DNA of 64,000 nucleotides. Source: a virus. The stretch lies in IMG/VR virus record IMGVR_UViG_3300008113_000041, positions 1 to 64,000 of that record; one strand, 5' to 3'. Of this stretch, positions 56,052-63,887 are shown piece by piece. The notes under the pieces were generated by a model. It saw only the letters and a program-made list of their open reading frames with translations, searched no databases and was not told the DNA's origin. Within the stretch, counting starts at the first letter, position 1. Each line of letters begins with the position of its first letter. Made by a program: the position numbers and the translations under genes.

Positions 56052-56685
56052 TACCCATTTTCCTGCGGTACACCCTGACTATTTAGAGTTTGTAAAAAAG
56101 ATACGCTTTAAGTATAAATGTGATGAGGTTGTACATATTGGTGATATTGTAGATCACCATTGTATTTCGTTTCATAAGAAGCACCCAGAACATCCTGCTG
56201 CTATGGATGAGTTTAAGGCAGCAACTAAATGTATTAAGAAGTGGTATGCAGCTTTTCCTCATATGCGTATTTGTATTGGTAATCACGATGAGCGTGTTGC
56301 TAGACTTGCTGCTGATGCTGGTATTCCTGATGTGTATTTGAAGAATTGGAATGAGTTGTACGACACACCTAATTGGTCGTGGGATTGGGGACACACCATT
56401 GATGATGTCTTTTATACACACGGTACTGGTTGCTCATCTTTATATCCTGCTTTTAATGCAGCAAAGATGAGAGCAATGTCTGTAGTTATGGGACACACTC
56501 ATAGTGTTGCTGGTATCAATTGGGTTGTTGGTCCTAATACTAGATTCTTTGGTATGAATGTAGGATCTGGTGTGGATAGAAACCATCTTGCTATGCGGTA
56601 TGGTTCTAACTATCTTAAGAAACCAATCCTTAGTTGTGGTGTTGTAAAAGATGGTCATCCTTATTTGGAGTTAATGAATCTATGA
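56023..56685 (+). CDS. Calcineurin-like metallophosphoesterase
   Basis: A 220-residue enzyme with all five metal-binding motifs in order: GDTHFP, HIGDIVDHH, IGNHDERV, YTHGTG and GHTHSVAG. Phosphomonoesterase or phosphodiesterase; substrate unknown. Phages of several groups carry such proteins among replication genes. AAAGGAGATTTA precedes the ATG. Stop overlaps the next ATG. Confidence 0.92.
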   Translation: MSRTVLVIGDTHFPAVHPDYLEFVKKIRFKYKCDEVVHIGDIVDHHCISFHKKHPEHPAAMDEFKAATKCIKKWYAAFPHMRICIGNHDERVARLAADAGIPDVYLKNWNELYDTPNWSWDWGHTIDDVFYTHGTGCSSLYPAFNAAKMRAMSVVMGHTHSVAGINWVVGPNTRFFGMNVGSGVDRNHLAMRYGSNYLKKPILSCGVVKDGHPYLELMNL

Positions 56686-56939
56686 TTCTAAAAGAACACA
56701 TTATTAAAACAACAACAGCTAACTTTGATATTCGCATTTGGCGCGAGTTTAGCGACACATATCAAACAAATGATGAACTATTAAACTTTGTTAAAACTTA
56801 TTGGAAGTGCGAAGATGGGGAAGAATTAGCCGAAGCAATTCTAAATCAGTCCCATGTTAATGCTGTCGAAGTTGTTCCAAATTGGTTTAAGCATAACGCA
56901 GTCGCTGTTGGCTGCGTCTTTTACAAAGATTGGCCGTAA
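56682..56939 (+). CDS. Small hypothetical protein
   Basis: An 85-residue protein: LKEHIIKTTTANFDIRIWREF, DELLNFVKTYWKCEDGEELAEAIL and a C-terminal AVAVGCVFYKDWP. Start overlaps the preceding stop (ATGA), with TTGGAG about 16 bases upstream. A phage promoter copy follows. Not recognised. Confidence 0.65.
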   Translation: MILKEHIIKTTTANFDIRIWREFSDTYQTNDELLNFVKTYWKCEDGEELAEAILNQSHVNAVEVVPNWFKHNAVAVGCVFYKDWP

Positions 56940-56946
56940 CCTAGAG

Positions 56947-56964
56947 TTGGGGCTATAGATGATT
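56947..56964 (+). promoter_or_regulatory. Candidate phage promoter, copy 5
   Basis: TTGGGGCTATAGATGATT, intergenic, seven bases after the preceding stop. Transcription would start near 56958, with a good ribosome site (AAAGGAG) in the leader. It would drive SSB, RusA and neighbouring genes until the terminator at 58288. Confidence 0.8.
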
Positions 56965-56989
56965 TCACATCAGAAAGGAGAAATTAAAC

Positions 56990-57169
56990 ATGACAGAAAC
57001 TAAAGGTACAATTATTGTTGAAGGTAATGAAGTAAAGAATTATATGATTAGAGTACGAGATTATATTCAGGCTCTAGTCGCAGATCTTGATAACAATATT
57101 AATGATCTTGATAAGAAGATCGAAGAAGCAAATAAGGAAGTTTCACAAGGAGATTCAAATAATGGCTGA
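56990..57169 (+). CDS. Small acidic helical protein
   Basis: A 59-residue protein: short beta start (TKGTIIVEGNEVKNYMI), then a coiled-coil helix (QALVADLDNNINDLDKKIEEAN). Ribosome site AAAGGAGAAATTAAAC. First gene after promoter copy 5, overlapping SSB by eight bases. Not recognised. Confidence 0.65.
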   Translation: MTETKGTIIVEGNEVKNYMIRVRDYIQALVADLDNNINDLDKKIEEANKEVSQGDSNNG

Positions 57170-57668
57170 TAAGATTCCAGGTTTTATTACTGAAGTTATT
57201 GATTGTCGTTGGTCAAATCTTTCTAAACCAGATATTGAGTTTGGTGAGGCATCGGCTAATCATAACATTACAGTGGTTGTTGATGCTTCTCTTGACAAGA
57301 AGCTTAAGGAAATCCTTAAGAAGTCTGGCGCAAAGAAGATCAACGGTCTTAAGGAAAAGGATGGTGTGGTCACTCTTAAGGCAAAGACCAAGAGCCATTT
57401 AGAGAAGGGTGCCTTTCCCTGTTTTGACTCACAAGCCAAGCCTAGCGAGGTGGTGGCTATGGGTGGGGACAAGGTTAAGCTGCGTCTACAGCCCGTTGTA
57501 CTGTCTAGGGACAAGTCCCTGAGCCTGTACCTTAACGGTGTACAGATCATCCAAAAGGGAGAGCGTAGCGGTTCTTCTAGTGGTGGGTTTACTTCAGTTG
57601 AAGGTGGTTTTGTATCACAACAAAGCAAACCAGAAGTACCTACTACGGATGAAGATCTTCCGTTTTGA
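57162..57668 (+). CDS. Single-stranded DNA-binding protein
   Basis: A 168-residue protein in the T7 gp2.5 position. It has a beta-rich OB-fold-type core (ITVVVDASLDKKLKEIL, DKVKLRLQPVVLS) and a Ser/Gly-rich linker ending in an acidic tip with a final aromatic, TTDEDLPF. That tail is the typical docking site for replication partners in SSBs. The start at 57162 has CAAGGAGATTCAAAT; an upstream in-frame ATG at 57087 is disfavoured. Overlaps RusA by four bases. Confidence 0.85.
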   Translation: MADKIPGFITEVIDCRWSNLSKPDIEFGEASANHNITVVVDASLDKKLKEILKKSGAKKINGLKEKDGVVTLKAKTKSHLEKGAFPCFDSQAKPSEVVAMGGDKVKLRLQPVVLSRDKSLSLYLNGVQIIQKGERSGSSSGGFTSVEGGFVSQQSKPEVPTTDEDLPF

Positions 57669-58045
57669 ATTGGAAGTTTGATATCCCGCCTGTTGCCGCA
57701 AGCAGACCGAGAGTAGGCAAATGGGGTGCTTATTATTCTGGTCCCTATAGGGATTTCAGAGAACAAGCAAGGGATAAAGTTATGGATATTCTAGGATCTG
57801 AATTCAAACCGCTACAAGGTCCACTTGCTGTTGTCATAGAGTTATATGTAACTCGACCAAAGACAACCAAACTAGATTATCCAAAGCCTGACATAGACAA
57901 CTATGCCAAGGCTGTGTTAGATGTGTTGAATGGGTTAATGTGGGAAGACGATTCCCAAATCATCTCTGTGTATGTCACTAAACAGTGGGCAGAGGAAGAA
58001 GAAGAAGGTTATTTTACAATTGAGGTTAACAATGAGCAACTATAA
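57665..58045 (+). CDS. RusA-like Holliday junction resolvase
   Basis: A 126-residue endonuclease that cuts four-way junctions; here it would replace T7 endonuclease I in resolving concatemers. RusA motifs: PPVAASRPRVGKWG near the start, the catalytic acidic line KPDIDNYAKAVLDVLNG, and WEDDSQIISV after it. No ATG fits; a TTG at 57665 overlapping the SSB stop is the best start (translational coupling), so the first residues are uncertain. Confidence 0.88.
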   Translation: MNWKFDIPPVAASRPRVGKWGAYYSGPYRDFREQARDKVMDILGSEFKPLQGPLAVVIELYVTRPKTTKLDYPKPDIDNYAKAVLDVLNGLMWEDDSQIISVYVTKQWAEEEEEGYFTIEVNNEQL

Positions 58046-58235
58046 GCCAGGTATGTATTATGTCATGGGTCGTAAGGATCGTTACAACGGCGTAGGTATG
58101 GATGGTAGTGTACCAGAACAACATGTTCCAGAGTATACTACTGGATATACTGATGCTGAAAATGAGATCGTATGGAATACTCGCGTGATGGAAAAGGTTC
58201 GTCCTTTCTACAAGACACCCAAGGATTCTAACTAA
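58032..58235 (+). CDS. Small hypothetical protein
   Basis: A 67-residue, Tyr/Gly/Pro-rich protein (SNYKPGMYYVMGRKDRYNGVG), with GAGG nine bases before the ATG inside the end of rusA. Polar and probably partly disordered. Followed by three hairpins. Not recognised. Confidence 0.6.
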   Translation: MSNYKPGMYYVMGRKDRYNGVGMDGSVPEQHVPEYTTGYTDAENEIVWNTRVMEKVRPFYKTPKDSN

Positions 58236-58239
58236 TTAC

Positions 58240-58283
58240 CCCTAAGATAGTATCTTAGGGTCTATCCTAGTATATCTAGGATA
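58240..58283 (+). other. Two adjacent hairpins ahead of the terminator
   Basis: CCCTAAGAT-AGT-ATCTTAGGG (58240-58260, nine pairs) and TATCCTAG-TATAT-CTAGGATA (58263-58283, eight pairs), both perfect and without T-runs. They sit directly upstream of the intrinsic terminator at 58288 and could protect the 3' end of the SSB/RusA mRNA. Confidence 0.65.
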
Positions 58284-58287
58284 TCTG

Positions 58288-58322
58288 CCACTCATAGTAG
58301 AAATGCTATGGGTGGTTTTTTT
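58288..58322 (+). terminator. Intrinsic terminator between RusA unit and ThyX
   Basis: CCACTCATAG, loop TAGAAATG, CTATGGGTGG, then TTTTTTT. Ten pairs with one T-G, and seven Ts. Separates the unit driven by promoter copy 5 from thyX and the replication genes. Confidence 0.9.
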
Positions 58323-58335
58323 CCAAGGAGGTTCT

Positions 58336-58998
58336 ATGTATTATTTTGGTAATGAAGAAACTTTAGTTCAGTATGTAGATCATATGGGTGATGATGATGC
58401 TGTTTGTGATGCAGCAAGAGTGAGCATGAATAAGTCCTCAGATCTTTTTACTGTTGGACAAAATGAAAAGCTTATTAACTACTTAGCAAAGCACAATCAC
58501 TGGAGTCCTTTTAGTCATTGTCAAATTAAGATGCGCTTTAAAGCACCTATCTTTGTGGCACGACAACTACAGAAACATCAAGTTGGTTTTGCTTGGAATG
58601 AAGTATCTCGTCGTTATGTAAATGTTTCTCCTGATTTTTGGCTTCCTTTTGAACTTCGTCAAAAAGCAGAGAACATTAAACAGGGATCATCTAATGTAAT
58701 CCATCCAGATACAGAATTGTTTAAACTAGAAATAGATGATCTTACTCATAGAGCTTCACTTCTCTATGAAGATATGATTAGACGCGGCATCTGTGCAGAA
58801 CAAGCACGAATGGTTTTACCACAAAATATGATGACTGAGTGGATTTGGACAGGTAGTCTCTATGCGTGGAATCGAATGTATAAACTTCGATCAGATCCTC
58901 ATGCTCAATTTGAGTGTCGTATCTATGCTGATCTTGTAAATAAAATTTGTTCTAGTCACTTCCCGATTAGTTGGAGAGCCTTGAATGAAGTTGGATAA
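58336..58998 (+). CDS. thyX: Flavin-dependent thymidylate synthase ThyX
   Basis: Converts dUMP to dTMP with methylene-tetrahydrofolate, FAD and NADPH. The 220-residue sequence has DAARVSMNKSS and HWSPFSHCQIKMRFKAPIFV near the start, and the ThyX signature region as RQLQKHQVGFAWNEVSRRYV, where the usual RHRxxSxNExSxRY shows K-H-Q-x-x-F-x-x-N-E-x-S-x-R-Y. QARMVLPQNMMTEW and the RSDPHAQFECR line near the C-terminus complete the family pattern. ATG 58336 follows AAGGAGG; an earlier in-frame start lies in the terminator. Overlaps the deaminase gene by 14 bases. Confidence 0.95.
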   Translation: MYYFGNEETLVQYVDHMGDDDAVCDAARVSMNKSSDLFTVGQNEKLINYLAKHNHWSPFSHCQIKMRFKAPIFVARQLQKHQVGFAWNEVSRRYVNVSPDFWLPFELRQKAENIKQGSSNVIHPDTELFKLEIDDLTHRASLLYEDMIRRGICAEQARMVLPQNMMTEWIWTGSLYAWNRMYKLRSDPHAQFECRIYADLVNKICSSHFPISWRALNEVG

Positions 58999-59353
58999 CC
59001 GTTGGATTAATATAGCCCAGAAGATTGCGACTAATGTTGTAAGAGAAAAAGCACATATCAGTCTTATTCTAAGAAAGAACGAACTATTGGCTATTGGTAA
59101 CAACGAATGGAAGACCCACCCAAAGGCAGTTGAATTGGGTTATAAGTATCCGTGGCTTCATTCAGAACTAGATGCTTATACAAAGCTGAAGAATAAGAAC
59201 TTAGATAAATTGATACTAGTAAATCTTAGGTTTTCTAAGACTGGTAAATTAGGTATGGCAAAGCCGTGTAAGTATTGTATGCCTTGGTGTGAACAAATCT
59301 TTAATACTATCATATACTCAAATGAAAACGGAACTATCGACATTTATAGGTAA
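58985..59353 (+). CDS. CMP/dCMP deaminase-like zinc protein
   Basis: A 122-residue protein with the zinc signature of the cytidine/deoxycytidylate deaminase fold: WLHSELDAY (HxE, with catalytic Glu) and KPCKYCMPW (PCxxC). Likely converts dCMP to dUMP, feeding ThyX next door; free base or nucleoside specificity cannot be read from the sequence. The C-terminal part is short compared with T4 dCD, so it is a minimal version. Overlaps the primase gene by 32 bases. Confidence 0.8.
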   Translation: MKLDNRWINIAQKIATNVVREKAHISLILRKNELLAIGNNEWKTHPKAVELGYKYPWLHSELDAYTKLKNKNLDKLILVNLRFSKTGKLGMAKPCKYCMPWCEQIFNTIIYSNENGTIDIYR

Positions 59354-61067
59354 ACGAAGTCGCTGTCCTAAATGTGCAAGTGTAGGGGCAGACAACTCAG
59401 GAAATAATCTTGCTGAATATACGGACCATTTCTATTGCTTTAGTTGTGGTTACAATAAACAAAAGAAAGGAAGTTCTATGGATCTTGTAAAGGAAGAAGA
59501 ACAAACAACCAACTTCAAACAATTACGAGGTAGTGTTGTTGGTCTTTCCCATCGTATGATTGATGAAAAAACATGTAGGCAGTTTGGATATGAGACAGTC
59601 AACTACAATGGAAAAGACATTGAGATTGCTAATTATTACAAGGGAGGAGAACTTGTAGGACAACATCTTCGTGGTCCTGATAAGGCTTTTGCTTGGCGTG
59701 GTTCTAGTAAGAATGTAGAACTATTTGGTCAGCATCTATGGAAGAGTACCAATGGTAAGCGACTAGTCATTACAGAGGGAGAGATTGACTGTATGACTGT
59801 GTGCCAGTTACTTGGTGGTACTTGGCCTGTTGTTTCTGTACCTAATGGGGCGCAGTCTGCACTAAAGGCAATCAAAGATAATCTTGAGTTTATCAATTCA
59901 TATCAAGAAGTTATTCTTTGTTTTGATAATGATGAAGCAGGACAAAGCGCGGTTCAACAAATTGCTGGTATACTACCGCCAGGAAAGTGTAAGATTGCAA
60001 AGCTTCCTTACAAGGATGCTAATGAATGCTTGATGAAGGCAGCAAGTAAAGCTGTTGTAACTGCTATTTGGGAAGCACAAGTATATTCTCCCGATGAGAT
60101 TCTACATATTTCTCAGGTTATTTCTAACACAGAAGCAGCAGCAAACATTAGAGTATACCCATTTCCATTCGATGGTCTATCTGAATTCCTTATTGGACAA
60201 CGGTCTGGTGAGATTAGTCTTTGGGCTTCAGGTACTGGTTCAGGTAAGTCTACTATTCTACGCGAACTAATGATGCACCATCTAGACGAAGGTCGTAGTG
60301 TGGGTGCTATCATGTTAGAAGAATCGCCAGAAGAAACAATGGATGATATGATTAGCTTGATGCTAAACAAACCAGTTCGTGCTTTACGAGCAACACGAAT
60401 GATGAACGAACTAAGAACACGAATGGGAAAGCCACCAATTAATGTTTCTTTTGTTGATGATCTATCTGATGAAGAATACGCCGAAGCAAGAAATAAACTA
60501 GCAGGAACACACTTCTACATCTACGACCATCTTGGTAATAATGCAATGGCTAATCTACTAGCCCGTATGGAATACATGGCTGTCTCTCTTAAGGTAGATG
60601 TCATTGTTCTAGACCATATTACAGCTGCGGCTGCTGGTCTTATGGGTGTACAAGATAAAGATATTGAGGGTGGTAGTTCAGAGCGCATCATTATTGATAC
60701 ACTAATGAAAGAACTACGATCTCTTGCTGTTCGTACTGGTGTTCATATTGATATTGTATCACAACTAAAGAAGACTGATAAGGCTTACGAAGAAGGAGAT
60801 AGAATTACACTACAAGATCTTCGTGGTTCTGGTGCGTTGGCTAGCGTTCCTAATACTGTTATTGCTTTGGAGCGAGATAGACAAAACGCAGATGAAAAGG
60901 TTGCAAACACAACACTTGTTCGTGTTCTAAAGAATAGACTAACAGGTAAGTCAGGTATTGCTGTTGCTCTATTCTATGATTGGAAGAGCGGAAGAATGTC
61001 TGAGATTGACTTTGGTATTGGTGATGATGGACAAGTAGTATTTGAACCCGTGGTGGACAATGGTTGA
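59322..61067 (+). CDS. Primase-helicase (T7 gp4-like)
   Basis: Makes RNA primers and unwinds the fork. The 581 residues contain: a zinc ribbon (C15PKC18 ... C39FSC42) for template recognition; a TOPRIM primase core with ITEGEIDCMTV and LCFDNDEAGQSA; and a RecA/DnaB-type helicase with Walker A ASGTGSGKSTI (about residue 306) and VIVLDHITAAAAG (Walker B region). ATG 59322 is chosen because the zinc ribbon follows directly; the in-frame ATG at 59289 lies in the deaminase gene. A second start with its own ribosome site at 59478 would give a helicase-only form. Confidence 0.95.
   Translation: MKTELSTFIGKRSRCPKCASVGADNSGNNLAEYTDHFYCFSCGYNKQKKGSSMDLVKEEEQTTNFKQLRGSVVGLSHRMIDEKTCRQFGYETVNYNGKDIEIANYYKGGELVGQHLRGPDKAFAWRGSSKNVELFGQHLWKSTNGKRLVITEGEIDCMTVCQLLGGTWPVVSVPNGAQSALKAIKDNLEFINSYQEVILCFDNDEAGQSAVQQIAGILPPGKCKIAKLPYKDANECLMKAASKAVVTAIWEAQVYSPDEILHISQVISNTEAAANIRVYPFPFDGLSEFLIGQRSGEISLWASGTGSGKSTILRELMMHHLDEGRSVGAIMLEESPEETMDDMISLMLNKPVRALRATRMMNELRTRMGKPPINVSFVDDLSDEEYAEARNKLAGTHFYIYDHLGNNAMANLLARMEYMAVSLKVDVIVLDHITAAAAGLMGVQDKDIEGGSSERIIIDTLMKELRSLAVRTGVHIDIVSQLKKTDKAYEEGDRITLQDLRGSGALASVPNTVIALERDRQNADEKVANTTLVRVLKNRLTGKSGIAVALFYDWKSGRMSEIDFGIGDDGQVVFEPVVDNG
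59466..59480 (+). promoter_or_regulatory. Internal ribosome site for a short helicase form
   Basis: AAAGGAAGTTCTATG places a strong ribosome site ahead of Met53, right after the zinc ribbon. T7 makes gp4B from an internal start at the same structural point (Met64). The short product would run 59478-61067 and lack primase template recognition. Confidence 0.6.
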
Positions 61068-61275
61068 ACAAGCAATACTAATGCGTATGGCTGCATGGGA
61101 TATGTATGCAGCTGGTGTTCTCAGTATGGCTATGCATCCTGGAACTACTAGAGATAAACAAAGACCAATGACCATAGAAGAAATAGCTCAACTTGCAGAT
61201 CAACTTTTAGAAGAAAGGGATAAACGGTTTACCAATCCATGCGACTTGTTATTGACATCGAAGCAAACGGACTAA
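61060..61275 (+). CDS. Small hypothetical protein between primase and polymerase
   Basis: A 71-residue protein: Met/Ala-rich helix (EQAILMRMAAWDMYAAGVLSM), then TTRDKQRPMTIEEIAQLADQLLEER. Starts inside the end of the primase-helicase gene and overlaps the DNA polymerase gene by 37 bases, with no clear ribosome site. Position between gp4 and gp5 homologues suggests a replication accessory role. Not recognised. Confidence 0.6.
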   Translation: MVEQAILMRMAAWDMYAAGVLSMAMHPGTTRDKQRPMTIEEIAQLADQLLEERDKRFTNPCDLLLTSKQTD

Positions 61276-62945
61276 ACGAAATCCTTTTAAACTCAAAAGG
61301 ACAAGCAGTAAAAGAAGGAGATAAAATCTGGTGTGTAGTAACACAAGATGTAGATACTGGTATTGTACGCTCGTATCCACATACAGATTTTGTTGGACTA
61401 AAGGAACAACTTGAAGCAGCCACACTAATCATTGGACATAACATACTGTCTTTTGATATTATTATGCTTCGTCGTATTCTTGGTGTGAACTTTACATGTC
61501 AATTTTGGGATACTCTTGTTGTTAGTAAGCTGATGTATCCAGATATCAATAATCACCCACTTGGTGATAATAGTCTAGAGTCTTGGGGTAAATACCTAAA
61601 TAACCCAAAGCAAGACTACACTGGTGGTTGGGAAAGTTACTCAACAGAAATGCTTGAGTATTGTATTCAAGATGTTCGTCTTTGCAAGGATATTTTTGAA
61701 AGACAATCTATTTGGGTTAAAGAAAACAACTACGAAAAAATTGTAAAGTTTGAACATATTGTATCACAAATCCTTATGGAACAAACAAACACAGGTTTTT
61801 GTTTTGATCTAGATAAAGCGTATGCTTTGCACAATGAATTGCTTATGGATAAAGTTGGTATTGAAGATGAAACAAGAAAGATCTTTCCTGATAAAATCCA
61901 TTATCGCAAGTCAGAGAAAACAGGAAAAGATCTAAAGCCAAAGATTGAAGTGTTTAATCCTGGATCTAGACAACAGATTGCACAAAGACTAGAAGAAAAG
62001 TATGGATGGAAAGCACCACTTACAGATAAAGGAAATCCAAAAGTAGACGAGTCTGTATTGGCTGAACTAGAATACCCAGAAGCAAAAGCTCTATTAAAAT
62101 ACTTTGCTTGTATTAAGTTAATTGGTCAGGTTGAAGACTGGATTAATAGAGCCTCTTCAAGTAGGGATGGTAAGATTCATGGATTTATTAATCCACAAGG
62201 TGCAGCAACGGGTAGGTGTACGCACTCCCAACCTAATGTTGCTCAGGTTAGTGGAGATCACAGAGCAAGAGAACTATGGATTCCTAACAAGAACGAAGTC
62301 TTACTTGGCTCAGATCTTAGCGGTCTTGAACTAAGAATGCTTGCTCACTACATGCATAAATATGACAAAGGTGCGTATGGAGATATTATTTTAAATGGAG
62401 ATATCCATGTACACAATCAAATGGCTGCTGGTTTACCTACTAGAAACAACGCAAAAACTTTTATTTACGGTTTTCTATATGGTGCAGGAGATGCTAAGAT
62501 CGGTAAAATCGTTAATGCTTCCTCCAAAGAGGGATCGAAATTAAAAGAAAAGTTTCTAAAAGAGATTCCTGCCTTGGCTAAGGTACAGCAGGAAGCCAAG
62601 TTTATGGCGGCTAAGTGGGGCGCGGTGTTGCTACCTGATGGTCGTAAAGTACCCGTCAGATCGGAACACGCTGCGTTAAACACATGGCTACAGGGATCTG
62701 GTGCCATCCTTTCCAAGTATTGGATGGTGCTTGCAAACAAAAAGCTAAAAGAAAAATTTGGAAATAAAGTAAAACAGGTCGCTTATATTCACGACGAACT
62801 TCAATTTACTTGTCCTCAAGAAATTGCAGATGAAGCTGGTAAGTTAATTATTGCAGCAGCAACAGAAGCAGGAGAACGACTGAAGATTAACATGCGTATT
62901 GATGCTGAATATAAAGTAGGTTCAAATTGGTCTAACACACACTAA
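61239..62945 (+). CDS. DNA polymerase, family A (T7 gp5-like)
   Basis: Replicative polymerase of 568 residues with proofreading. Exonuclease: VIDIEANGL (DxE), IIGHNILSFDI, and YCIQDVRLCKD. Polymerase: GAATGRCTHSQPNVAQV, motif A GSDLSGLELRMLAHY (about 355), motif B RNNAKTFIYGFLYGAG (K, Y, G), motif C YIHDELQF (about 515). T7 gp5 has 704 residues; much of the difference is before KIEVFNPGSRQQ, where T7 has its thioredoxin-binding loop, so that insert appears absent or very short. Overlaps the preceding gene by 37 bases. Confidence 0.96.
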   Translation: MRLVIDIEANGLNEILLNSKGQAVKEGDKIWCVVTQDVDTGIVRSYPHTDFVGLKEQLEAATLIIGHNILSFDIIMLRRILGVNFTCQFWDTLVVSKLMYPDINNHPLGDNSLESWGKYLNNPKQDYTGGWESYSTEMLEYCIQDVRLCKDIFERQSIWVKENNYEKIVKFEHIVSQILMEQTNTGFCFDLDKAYALHNELLMDKVGIEDETRKIFPDKIHYRKSEKTGKDLKPKIEVFNPGSRQQIAQRLEEKYGWKAPLTDKGNPKVDESVLAELEYPEAKALLKYFACIKLIGQVEDWINRASSSRDGKIHGFINPQGAATGRCTHSQPNVAQVSGDHRARELWIPNKNEVLLGSDLSGLELRMLAHYMHKYDKGAYGDIILNGDIHVHNQMAAGLPTRNNAKTFIYGFLYGAGDAKIGKIVNASSKEGSKLKEKFLKEIPALAKVQQEAKFMAAKWGAVLLPDGRKVPVRSEHAALNTWLQGSGAILSKYWMVLANKKLKEKFGNKVKQVAYIHDELQFTCPQEIADEAGKLIIAAATEAGERLKINMRIDAEYKVGSNWSNTH

Positions 62946-62954
62946 GGAGTTTTT

Positions 62955-63149
62955 ATGAAACCAGGTTATCAAACTACAGAATTTTGGTCTGCTCTTGTTC
63001 CTATTGTTGCGAGTCTAACGCTCAAAGAAGGAACAAACCAAGGAACTCTTATTATCTGTGGTACTTGTTTAATGGGTCTATATATTATTTCAAGAACATT
63101 TGTAAAGTGGAAAGTCAAGGAGGAAACAACAAATGAAGAATCAAAATGA
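62955..63149 (+). CDS. Small membrane protein of the KPGYxTTEFW type
   Basis: A 64-residue protein beginning MKPGYQTTEFWSALVP, an opening I recall in small phage membrane proteins often called holin-like. One or two membrane segments: about 10-24 (FWSALVPIVASLTL) and 31-48 (TLIICGTCLMGLYIISRTF), then a charged tail. AAGGAG lies ten bases before the ATG. Third membrane protein candidate for holin in the window. Confidence 0.7.
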   Translation: MKPGYQTTEFWSALVPIVASLTLKEGTNQGTLIICGTCLMGLYIISRTFVKWKVKEETTNEESK

Positions 63150-63381
63150 TATTTTAGTTCGCTTAACTAATCTATCTGAAGCTATGAGGAATGGGATTCC
63201 TTTTAACGATGGGGCTTTTTTGGAGATTGAAAGTGCTATCCAAGAGATTGAAAGTCTACGGGAACTAAACGAAGACTTGCACATTCAACTTAGCTTTTAT
63301 AAAGAAAAAGAAGAAGCTGATTGGAATAATAAATCTTGGCGTATGAGTGACGGAGAATCCTTTGATGGTAAACTAGAATGA
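63133..63381 (+). CDS. Small coiled-coil hypothetical protein
   Basis: An 82-residue acidic protein with a helical core (ESAIQEIESLRELNEDLHIQL). CAAGGAGG lies 8-10 bases before the ATG, within the preceding gene. It overlaps that gene by 17 bases and the next by four (ATGA). Not recognised. Confidence 0.65.
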   Translation: MKNQNDILVRLTNLSEAMRNGIPFNDGAFLEIESAIQEIESLRELNEDLHIQLSFYKEKEEADWNNKSWRMSDGESFDGKLE

Positions 63382-63887
63382 AACACGATTGCTATATTGG
63401 GTTTTACGATATATCAAAGTTACAAGGATTTTGGGGAACGATAATTAAAACAGTTTCCTTTTCTAAAGTTACCCATATAGCTCCGATAATTAAAACAAAA
63501 GACGATTATATTACAGTTGTTCTTTTGAATGGTGGTAAGATGAGGATTTCTAAAGTATCCAACTTCCAAAAACTGGAAGTTAAACTTCTAGATTGTTGCT
63601 ATGTTGGGGCTATAGACACTAGTGTGGAACAGATTCTAGAAGACTGTGAAAAGTATACGCAAGTTTCTACTTGGTCAGTCTTTTGGTGGTTCTTCTTTAC
63701 TCGTTACTTTACAAACAAGTATCCTAAAGTGTGTACTACTTATACTTGTGATTTATTCAAACTTAAATATACTGATACCCTAACAAGGGTAATACCAGCC
63801 AAGTTATATAGGAGACTAAAGAATGATTGTAATTATGTTAGGTGGGAAAGCCCGTGTTGGGAAGACAACAGCAGCAAACATACTTAA
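63378..63887 (+). CDS. Hypothetical protein, possible papain-like (NlpC/P60-type) fold
   Basis: A 169-residue protein. A His in FSKVTHIAPIIKTKDDY (His33) followed by beta strands, and a later Cys in PKVCTTYTCDLFKL (Cys119 or Cys124), resemble the circularly permuted papain-like peptidase/amidase arrangement, where His precedes Cys. Several cysteines and a Trp/Phe-rich SVFWWFFFTRYF segment lie between. If correct it could be a cell-wall hydrolase, and no other endolysin was found; the match is weak. A promoter copy lies inside the gene (63604). Confidence 0.5.
   Translation: MKHDCYIGFYDISKLQGFWGTIIKTVSFSKVTHIAPIIKTKDDYITVVLLNGGKMRISKVSNFQKLEVKLLDCCYVGAIDTSVEQILEDCEKYTQVSTWSVFWWFFFTRYFTNKYPKVCTTYTCDLFKLKYTDTLTRVIPAKLYRRLKNDCNYVRWESPCWEDNSSKHT
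63604..63621 (+). promoter_or_regulatory. Candidate phage promoter inside the 63378 gene, copy 6
   Basis: TTGGGGCTATAGACACTA, exact for the 13-base core, within the codons for VGAIDTS. The other intragenic copy (25978) also encodes VGAIDS, a consequence of the same frame. Transcription from about 63615 would reach the dNMP-kinase-like gene and, on a circular or concatemeric map, whatever follows the right edge. Confidence 0.65.
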
